Assembly: GCA_002825465.1 (NCBI GenBank)
Contig: PJER01000018.1
Coordinates: 1-50,986, forward strand
DNA from: Candidatus Thorarchaeota archaeon MP8T_1
GTDB taxonomy: Archaea; Asgardarchaeota; Thorarchaeia; Thorarchaeales; Thorarchaeaceae
Reading direction: 5' to 3'
Length of the DNA stretch: 50,986 nucleotides
Part shown: piece after piece, positions 45,356-50,986 of the stretch
Numbering within the stretch: the first letter of the stretch is position 1
Layout: every line of letters begins with the position of its first letter
Position numbers and translations under genes: made by a program
The notes under the pieces: generated by a model
What the model was told of the DNA's origin: nothing
Seen by the model: only the letters and a program-made list of their open reading frames with translations
Databases searched by the model: none

Positions 45356-46519
45356 TTATTTTCCAATTACTCCTTCAAAGACTTTCTCATACTTTGTGAC
45401 TATTTTTTCTGCTGTGAAATTATCTTTCACTCTTTGATAACCTGTTTCTGCATACTTCTTTCTCTGAGAAGCATTCTCAAGAAGTTTGAGTAGTTCTTCT
45501 ACATATTCTTCTTTTTCATAACCTTTGGTTACAACACCATCAATTCCTGGACGAACCAATTCTGGAATTCCCCCAGCCGGTGTAGTAATTACAGGTAACT
45601 TGCATGCCATTGCCTCAAGGAGCACTAGCGGCATTCCTTCAAGGGTTGAGTTCAAGGCGAAGACATCCGCAGAACACATGATTTCCTGCATATTACTCCT
45701 GACTCCGAGTAGATGTATATTATTGCAGAGTTTGAGTTCCTCAATTCGTCGCTCAACCTCTATTCTTGTTGGTCCGTCTCCAGCAATTATTAGCCGAGCA
45801 TTTGGCATTCTGTCGACAACATCTCTCATGATATCTACAAGCTCGACTACCCGTTTTACTTCACGAAAGTTCGATGCATGAAGGATAATCTTGTCATCTG
45901 GACATATCTCGAAAGCTTCTTCTTCTCCTCTGAGTGAAATACATCCGCTCTCGACCACTAATCTAATGCCTTGGACACGTGAGAATGTGTTGATATCTAT
46001 GAAATTCGGGATGACATGAATTTCCCGTTCAATGCCAAGCTTTTCGTGTGCTGTTCGCATCAAGAATTCTGATACTGCTGTGACTGCATCCGCTTTCTCC
46101 ACTGTATGTTGTACCACTGGTTTGTATGCAGGATCGAGTCCCAAAGAATGAACATCTGAACCATGTAGGGTTACAACATAGGGTATTTTGATGATTTCAC
46201 GGGCCATGTATGCAGCCATTGCATGCGGAATTGCGTAATGTGCGTGAATCAAATCTAGTTCTGAGGCTTTTGCAACTTTAACTATCTTTGAAGTCAATGC
46301 CATTGTATAAGGCGGTCCTACTGCCTTAAAGAGTGGATAATCAAATCTATCTACAAGATCCACATGGACTCCCTTTGTTTGTTCCCACATCATTGAGAAT
46401 GGTCTTTGATAGGTAATGAAATGCAAGATGTGCCCTTTATCGGCTAAATGTTGACCCAATCTTGTGGCTAGGTATCCACTACCACCAACTGACGGATAGA
46501 GGTTCACCCCAATACGCAA
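45356..46519 (-). CDS. bshA: BshA-like N-acetyl-alpha-D-glucosaminyl L-malate synthase
   Basis: A GT4 enzyme that would join UDP-GlcNAc to L-malate, the first step of bacillithiol synthesis. It begins with RIGVNLYPSVGGSG, almost the bacterial BshA N-terminus (KIGITCYPSVGGSG), and keeps HAHYAIPHAMAAYMA, VVTLHGSDVHSLG, AVTAVSEFL, HASNFREVKRV, the E-x7-E donor motif (LEGMPLVLLEAMAC) and TPAGGIPELV. Length is about 387. These BshA-specific blocks set it apart from the other GT4 genes in the window. A GTG at 46528 is in frame, but it is part of GGTGA, exactly five bases before TTG 46519. bshC follows directly, and bshB is divergent within 105 bases. Confidence 0.87.
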   Translation of the reverse strand: MRIGVNLYPSVGGSGYLATRLGQHLADKGHILHFITYQRPFSMMWEQTKGVHVDLVDRFDYPLFKAVGPPYTMALTSKIVKVAKASELDLIHAHYAIPHAMAAYMAREIIKIPYVVTLHGSDVHSLGLDPAYKPVVQHTVEKADAVTAVSEFLMRTAHEKLGIEREIHVIPNFIDINTFSRVQGIRLVVESGCISLRGEEEAFEICPDDKIILHASNFREVKRVVELVDIMRDVVDRMPNARLIIAGDGPTRIEVERRIEELKLCNNIHLLGVRSNMQEIMCSADVFALNSTLEGMPLVLLEAMACKLPVITTPAGGIPELVRPGIDGVVTKGYEKEEYVEELLKLLENASQRKKYAETGYQRVKDNFTAEKIVTKYEKVFEGVIGK

Positions 46520-46524
46520 ATTAT

Positions 46525-46529
46525 TCACC
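46525..46529 (-). promoter_or_regulatory. Ribosome binding site GGTGA deciding the bshA start
   Basis: GGTGA on the minus strand, five bases before TTG 46519. It contains an in-frame GTG that gives a misleading longer reading frame. The same arrangement is seen before eno, the winged-helix gene and the last gene of the window. Confidence 0.6.
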
Positions 46530-46623
46530 TTTTCTTTGAGTTAGGTATGGTCCCCTTTAAGGGAAATGGTTTGAACAATAGAAATGCCAAAACTTGATTA
46601 GTGGCAAGAACAAGAGTACGACT

Positions 46624-47280
46624 ATGGACTCCATTCTTGTTGTAGTTGCACATCCTGACGATGAAAGTCTTGGAGCAGGTGGAACCATTCGAAAACATTG
46701 TGACCTGGGAGTTCCAGTTGATGTTCATTGCATGACTGGGAATGCAACTAGAAATGAGGAGATGAAAGCTGCCTGTGGAATTCTTGGTGTTCGGAACCTC
46801 TTCCTTAGTGAACGAGATGATTTTGCAATTGATATGAGTCTGAGAAATGAAGTTGTAGGAGCTATTCTCAAGACACGTCCAACTATTATATTGACTCATT
46901 CATCAGATGACTACAATGTCAACCATCAAGAATGTGCAAAGATTGTGTTTGACGCTGTTGAATGGGCATCTCACACTACAATATTTAATGATGAGGCTCA
47001 CAGGGTTCAGCGTATCTACAATATGGAGATTAATACAATGATTCCCAGACCACATGTCTATGTCGATATTTCAGATACATACAAGTTTGGTTTTGGTGCA
47101 TTGAAAGAACACAAGTCTCAGATTAACAAAGCTGACTCGTTCTATGAAAAACTGTATGATGCTAGAACTCGCCTTCGTGGTACTCAGGCAAAATGCGAAC
47201 GTGCAGAGGCATTTACAATAACGCTACCTGAACATGCAGGTCCGTTTTACAAGGAGAATAGTATTGAGCGACTGGTGTAG
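46624..47280 (+). CDS. bshB: BshB-like PIG-L/LmbE deacetylase (bacillithiol GlcNAc-malate deacetylase)
   Basis: A zinc-dependent PIG-L family deacetylase, 218 residues from ATG 46624. The zinc ligands are visible as AHPDDE (His10, Asp13) and H-S-S-D-D-Y-N-V-N-H (His101 as third ligand), with GGTI after the first motif as in BshB. By context it would deacetylate GlcNAc-malate to GlcN-malate. PIG-L enzymes act on many GlcNAc compounds, so the assignment depends on the divergent bshA and bshC genes. TTG 46594 is in frame but less likely, since the family begins a few residues before AHPDD. It ends two bases from the convergent coiled-coil gene. Confidence 0.77.
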   Translation: MDSILVVVAHPDDESLGAGGTIRKHCDLGVPVDVHCMTGNATRNEEMKAACGILGVRNLFLSERDDFAIDMSLRNEVVGAILKTRPTIILTHSSDDYNVNHQECAKIVFDAVEWASHTTIFNDEAHRVQRIYNMEINTMIPRPHVYVDISDTYKFGFGALKEHKSQINKADSFYEKLYDARTRLRGTQAKCERAEAFTITLPEHAGPFYKENSIERLV

Positions 47281-47282
47281 TC

Positions 47283-47684
47283 TTACTCACTAGTCTCTGC
47301 CTTTCGGCGTCTTGCGGCAAGTAATTGCTTCAATTCACCCATCATACTCATTCCGCCACCAGCTGCAGGTGGTGGAGTTGCGGGTTTTGGTTCAGAGCCA
47401 GCAATAGGTTCACCATCTCCTATTGGAGATGCGCCTCCTGCTGATACTGTCGCACCACTTGCTATACGACTTGACAGTGAGCCAATCTTTGAGTCCAGAC
47501 TTCTAACTTCTGTTTGAAGTGAGGCAACGGTTCCTTGAAGTTCGCTTATAGCTTCTGTCAGTTTCGTCGTAATAATACTGACCACTTCACCGAGCTGTCT
47601 AATCTTCTCCGAATTAGGATCTTGAAGAGCCCATTCGAATTCGCCCAGAATTTCATCCTCAAGTTCCTTGCTTTCTTTGCTCAT
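47283..47684 (-). CDS. Small coiled-coil protein with Pro-rich linker and basic C-terminal helix
   Basis: A 133-residue protein in three parts. Residues about 8-75 are a coiled coil (IITTKLTEAISELQ, VASLQTEVRSLDSKI), residues about 76-112 are a Gly/Pro/Ala linker with PKPATPPPAAGGG, and the last 20 are an amphipathic basic helix (MMGELKQLLAARRRKA). I do not recognise a family. The layout of coiled coil, Pro-rich stretch and short basic helix recalls some eukaryotic actin-regulator ends (WASH subunit 3, WH2 or formin tails), but the match is only in general shape. AGAGG lies before the ATG. It is convergent with bshB. Confidence 0.6.
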   Translation of the reverse strand: MSKESKELEDEILGEFEWALQDPNSEKIRQLGEVVSIITTKLTEAISELQGTVASLQTEVRSLDSKIGSLSSRIASGATVSAGGASPIGDGEPIAGSEPKPATPPPAAGGGMSMMGELKQLLAARRRKAETSE

Positions 47685-47760
47685 TGGTATTGCCTCTTTT
47701 CAGAGTAATTTTTCAATATTTACGCTATAAACCTTGTCCGCATTGAACTTAAGGTAAACG

Positions 47761-49137
47761 TTATGTAGATTTGATTGTTCTCTCAACAATACCCTTAGCG
47801 ACTTCAAGTGTCTTGTTAACCAAATCTTTTGTCTGCCCTTCACAGGTGATTCGTATAACGGGTTCTGTTCCAGAAGGTCTTACTAAAATCCATCCGTTTT
47901 TCATAGTAACACCAATTCCATCAACGGTGATGACCTCTTTAACATCGTTCAATCCCTTAGGGAGTGCTTCTACAAGTTTCACCATGACTGAATCTTTCTT
48001 TTCATTTGAACAGGTCAACTTGGCTTTCTCTAACGGGTAAATTGGAATCTCCGAGATCAACTCACTAAAGCTTTTTCCTGTACGCGCCATTTTCTCAAGA
48101 ATTCGACATGCGGCTAAGAATGGTTCTGGTGCCAGATGTAATTCTGGTAGAATGAAAACGCCACATGCTTCTCCACCCATTACAGCCTCTTTCTTTTCTA
48201 CTTCCACTGCGACCTGAATGTCCCCAACTGGAGTACGAATAGTTTTTCCGCCTGTCTTTTCGACAATCTCATCTAATCCTAATGAGCTATCGACTGTTGT
48301 CACCACAGTTCCTCTCTTTGTAGTCAATAGATAATCTTGAGCAAGAAGAGCTATTGTTCTGTCCCCACGAATCACTTCTCCTTTCTCGGTGACAAAGACT
48401 ACCCGATCACTATCACCATCGTGTGCAATCCCTAAGTTTGCCCCAATTTCTTTGACCATCTCCATGAGATCTCCTAGACTCTCCTCATCAGGTTCTGAAC
48501 GTCTTCCTGGGAAGTGGCCATCTAATTGTCCATTGATTGTGACTACTTTTTTACTGAGTCTTTGAATCAAATATGGAGTTAATACACATGCTGCCCCATT
48601 TCCTGGATCTACAACCACTGTGAACTCTTTTGAACGAATCAGATCAACATCACACTTCTCTAAAATTCCTGTAATGTGTTCTTCTGCTGCGGTTTCTAAC
48701 CTCGATTCTTTTCCTAAGTTGTCCCATGATGCCTGGATGAATTTCTTTGATTCGTAGATCTCCTCTATCTTTCTCTCTTCTGATGAAGTAAAACCCATGC
48801 TCCTTTTGGACCAGAACTTGATACCTGTGTATTCGGGTGGATTGTGGGATGCGGTTACCATTAGACCTGCATCGTACCCTTTCTTCATCGTTATGTATGC
48901 CAAGGTTGGAGTTGGGACTATCCCAGCTCGAACCACATTGACTCCAGTTGACATTATTCCCGCAGAAAGAGCATCAGCAACCATGAGACCTGTTGTTCGA
49001 GCATCTCTTGCAAGAAGAACAGTTCCCTTACCTACGAGTGTACCTAACGCCTTACCGAGATTTAGTGCCATCTCCAAGTCGAAGTCTTTTCCGTATACTT
49101 TCCGAACGCCAGTTGTTCCAAAGAGTTTGTCAGCCAT
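47761..49137 (-). CDS. glmM: Phosphohexomutase, probable phosphoglucosamine mutase
   Basis: Moves the phosphate of a hexose 6-phosphate to C1. The four conserved alpha-D-phosphohexomutase motifs are present: LFGTTGVRKVYG at the start, the phosphoserine loop MVTASHNPPEYTGIKFW, metal-binding AHDGDSDRVVFV, sugar-binding GGEACGVF, and the phosphate-binding VRPSGTEPVIRI. About 458 residues. The longest frame begins at 49272 and adds 45 residues with no family match that would overlap the divergent hydrolase gene, so ATG 49137 is preferred. The archaeal GlmM group (glucosamine 6-phosphate to glucosamine 1-phosphate) fits best; phosphomannomutase is the alternative. GlmM would lead to UDP-GlcNAc, the BshA substrate. 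Confidence 0.88.
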   Translation of the reverse strand: MADKLFGTTGVRKVYGKDFDLEMALNLGKALGTLVGKGTVLLARDARTTGLMVADALSAGIMSTGVNVVRAGIVPTPTLAYITMKKGYDAGLMVTASHNPPEYTGIKFWSKRSMGFTSSEERKIEEIYESKKFIQASWDNLGKESRLETAAEEHITGILEKCDVDLIRSKEFTVVVDPGNGAACVLTPYLIQRLSKKVVTINGQLDGHFPGRRSEPDEESLGDLMEMVKEIGANLGIAHDGDSDRVVFVTEKGEVIRGDRTIALLAQDYLLTTKRGTVVTTVDSSLGLDEIVEKTGGKTIRTPVGDIQVAVEVEKKEAVMGGEACGVFILPELHLAPEPFLAACRILEKMARTGKSFSELISEIPIYPLEKAKLTCSNEKKDSVMVKLVEALPKGLNDVKEVITVDGIGVTMKNGWILVRPSGTEPVIRITCEGQTKDLVNKTLEVAKGIVERTIKST

Positions 49138-49243
49138 GGGGGTCACTAGAATCATAATCCCTTGGTGTAGAGAAAAATGTAACGAATGTATAACAAATAT
49201 ACCAATAAGCAAGAAACAGTCTAAATTCTTGTGAGCTACTACT

Positions 49244-50035
49244 ATGCCCTTCTTTGATTTTAACTCAAACAAGATACATTATGTTGATGTGGATAGATGT
49301 ACTGATTCTTCTTGTGGTCTTCCAATTGTCTTTATTCATGGAGCTGGTTCTTCTCATTTCTGTTGGGCTTTTCAACTAGTTGAGTTCTCATCTACTAATC
49401 GTTGTATTGCAATTGACCTGTCAGGTCATGGAAGGTCCGACCCGTCTGAGACCCTTGCCTCAATTGAAAATCTATATACTCATGAGGTCGCTCACCTTAT
49501 TCAACACCTCGATTTGCCAGAATTCATTCTTGTTGGTCATTCAATGGGGGGTGGAGTAGCTCTCTCGTATATCTTGCACAAGGCTTTCCGATTACCAAAA
49601 GCCTTGGTTCTAGTGGATTCTTCACCAGATTTACATCTACGAAAGGTCACTCCAGGTCTGGTCCTAGAAGCTATTGAGGAACAGAGGCATATCAAGCATT
49701 ACAAATTCGATGAGTATGCAGAAGAACATGATTTGGTGAAATATGAGGCTGCAATGAAACATGTTGATGGTCTTGCTATGCAGAGGGACCTTTTGGCATG
49801 CAATGCATTCGATGTTTCTGATAGATTGAACGAGATTGATCTACCAATCTTCGCTCTGGTTGGCGAAGATGATAATGTGATACCTCCTTCAGTTGTCAAG
49901 GCGTATGTTGACAAATTTCCTCGAGCAGACCTTGCTGTGATTCGAGGTGCTGATCATATCCCTATGATTCAGCAACCTGAGGAGTTCAATCGTCTCTTTC
50001 GTAAATTCATCACATGGGTCCAAGAGAGTGAATAA
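49244..50035 (+). CDS. Alpha/beta hydrolase
   Basis: A 263-residue alpha/beta-hydrolase fold protein with a complete catalytic triad pattern: the oxyanion-hole region VFIHGAGSS, the nucleophile Ser in LVGHSMGGG, the acid Asp in LVGEDDNVIPP, and the His in RGADHIPMIQQP. The cap domain (about residues 125-190) is Glu/His/Lys-rich. It resembles general esterase or epoxide-hydrolase-type members; the substrate is unknown. It is divergent from the mutase gene, with GTGAG before the ATG. No signal peptide is visible, so it is probably cytoplasmic. Confidence 0.87.
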   Translation: MPFFDFNSNKIHYVDVDRCTDSSCGLPIVFIHGAGSSHFCWAFQLVEFSSTNRCIAIDLSGHGRSDPSETLASIENLYTHEVAHLIQHLDLPEFILVGHSMGGGVALSYILHKAFRLPKALVLVDSSPDLHLRKVTPGLVLEAIEEQRHIKHYKFDEYAEEHDLVKYEAAMKHVDGLAMQRDLLACNAFDVSDRLNEIDLPIFALVGEDDNVIPPSVVKAYVDKFPRADLAVIRGADHIPMIQQPEEFNRLFRKFITWVQESE

Positions 50036-50132
50036 TTCACGATGATTAATCGTAGTCGGTTCAATATTGCCTACATAGAGGCTTATTAGGTACTGTGCTG
50101 ACATTGTTGACTATACTCATACGGTGACGCAA

Positions 50133-50747
50133 ATGCAACTTGACCAATTCTACTTAACGATCATTCAGATCAGCCTTCATGATGCAATCTCCCTCGGAGC
50201 TGCGGCAGCTCTGTTGGTTGGTACCTTTTTTGGTTTCATTCTAAAGCGGCATCATTCAAATCCCATCCAGTGGTTCTCTGGCGGTGGGGTGGGGGTAGTA
50301 TTTGGCACCCTCTTTGGGTACTATATCATGAATATCATTGGACAATTAGTGACTTGGTCGGGTTCTCTTCTCTATGGTCTCACTGGTACTGACCTTACAG
50401 ACTGGGCAGATACCATTACTGTCGCCTTTGCACCGTATCAGATGCATGCTGCGGGGTTTGCACTTCTAGGTGTGCTTCTTGGAATCGGATGGGGGTATGG
50501 AATTGGAGCACGGCCTGATGACACTTCGGTGCTTGGAAATCTAATAGCAACAGGTGGTCTCTTGGCTATTGTTGGTGGATTGATTTGTACTACTCTGACA
50601 TCCTTTCTCATACTTGCATATGAGACCGCATTCGTTTACTTGGCGATACTCAATGGGTTGATTATCTTAGGGTATGCAATTGGATTTACCGTGAACCAGA
50701 GGCGCGAGAGTTCTATCATACCAATTGATGTCTCTCCCAGTGAATAA
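50133..50747 (+). CDS. Membrane protein of unknown function
   Basis: I do not recognise this 204-residue protein. It has five hydrophobic segments, rich in Gly (GGGVGVVFGTLFGYYIM, LLGVLLGIGWGYGIGARPDD), a moderately long second loop with TDLTDWADTI, and a short polar C-terminus. ATG 50133 follows GGTGA by exactly five bases, so the in-frame GTG at 50124 within that site is unlikely to be the start. It is on the same strand as the hydrolase but 97 bases downstream, so a separate promoter is possible. Confidence 0.65.
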   Translation: MQLDQFYLTIIQISLHDAISLGAAAALLVGTFFGFILKRHHSNPIQWFSGGGVGVVFGTLFGYYIMNIIGQLVTWSGSLLYGLTGTDLTDWADTITVAFAPYQMHAAGFALLGVLLGIGWGYGIGARPDDTSVLGNLIATGGLLAIVGGLICTTLTSFLILAYETAFVYLAILNGLIILGYAIGFTVNQRRESSIIPIDVSPSE

Positions 50748-50871
50748 GTGATTGTGTAGAATTCAACAACAGTGTAAAATCACATCAAGCGTCCGCAAAT
50801 AATTGTCTTCAAGTCACGCTTCCGCTTGTAGCCCTTTATTGCATCAAAAACACATGTATCCTGAATATCTC

Positions 50872-50887
50872 GCGAAACCTTATTAGT
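50872..50887 (+). promoter_or_regulatory. Promoter-like BRE/TATA motif in the last gap
   Basis: GCGAAACCTTATTAG fits an archaeal BRE plus TATA pattern, with a predicted start near 50910. No open frame of note follows before the window ends, and the downstream bases are GC-richer than the surroundings. The rest of 50748-50986 shows only a possible CAAGCGT/ACGCTT inverted repeat near 50788-50830. Confidence 0.3.
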
Positions 50888-50986
50888 CCCATACGCCCTT
50901 TTACGTTCTGACGGCGCAGCACCTATTCACGCTACCGACTGCAAGGGACTATGACGAGTACACACACGGACTCTTCATAAGTTGTT

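Noticed and set aside
45356..46519. Generic GT4 glycosyltransferase instead of BshA
   Set aside because: PSVGGSG, HYAIPHA and SNFREVKRV are BshA-specific blocks, and bshC adjoins it.
49138..49272. 45-residue N-terminal extension of the phosphohexomutase
   Set aside because: It would overlap the divergent hydrolase gene and its promoter, and the family starts at MADKLFGTTG.
1..50986. CRISPR arrays, tRNA or rRNA genes, insertion sequences
   Set aside because: No regularly spaced repeats, no tRNA-like cloverleaf with TTCGA loop, no transposase and no rRNA-like stretch were seen in the gaps; a covariance search was not possible.

Overview
The window looks archaeal. It carries five subunits of an A-type (archaeal V-type) ATP synthase, an archaeal-type phosphoglycerate mutase, a HerA-type ATPase and TrmI. 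Ribosome binding sites are often GGTGA placed five bases before the start, and GTG/TTG starts are common. Base composition is roughly 40% GC by eye. Several genes are typical of bacteria (bacillithiol enzymes, a peptide deformylase, a UPF0182-like protein, polysaccharide pyruvyl transferase). Together with many large proteins of unknown function this suggests a mesophilic, bacterially influenced lineage such as an Asgard archaeon (Thorarchaeia-like). That placement is inference; no rRNA or other phylogenetic marker was analysed.

Layout. 1-11.7 kb: a surface-glycan region with a polyprenol-phosphate sugar synthase, three GT4 glycosyltransferases, two polytopic glycosyltransferases (one fused to a hexapeptide acyltransferase domain), a flippase and a polysaccharide pyruvyl transferase. 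11.8-16 kb: lower glycolysis, with pyruvate kinase divergent from enolase and phosphoglycerate mutase. 16-24 kb: nucleotide-sugar dehydrogenase, ferredoxin-like protein, peptide deformylase, UPF0182-like protein, nucleotide-sugar epimerase, a membrane protein and a GIY-YIG protein. 24.3-27.1 kb: an FGGY kinase (probable glycerol kinase) and a LarA-family protein. 27.2-33.1 kb: an AtpI/AtpZ-like small membrane protein, an unknown membrane protein and A-ATPase subunits C, K, E, H and I, split into three transcription units; the A, B, D and F subunits are absent. 33.1-42.1 kb: a 780-residue helical protein, a winged-helix regulator with its partner, TrmI, a HerA-like ATPase, two unknown proteins and OMP decarboxylase. 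42.3-50.7 kb: an aminotransferase, bshC, bshA and bshB, a coiled-coil protein, a phosphohexomutase, an alpha/beta hydrolase and a membrane protein.

The most notable system is the apparent complete bacillithiol pathway at 43.6-47.3 kb. BshA would join UDP-GlcNAc and malate, BshB would deacetylate the product and BshC would add cysteine. A GlmM-like mutase, which could help supply UDP-GlcNAc, lies close by. Sugar activation (mutase, epimerase, dehydrogenase) also links this part to the glycan region at the left end.

No stretch above 300 bases lacks a gene. The longest gaps are 37260-37540 (nested inverted repeats, described below) and 50748-50986 (a promoter-like motif only). I saw no tRNA, rRNA, CRISPR array, insertion sequence or replication origin.
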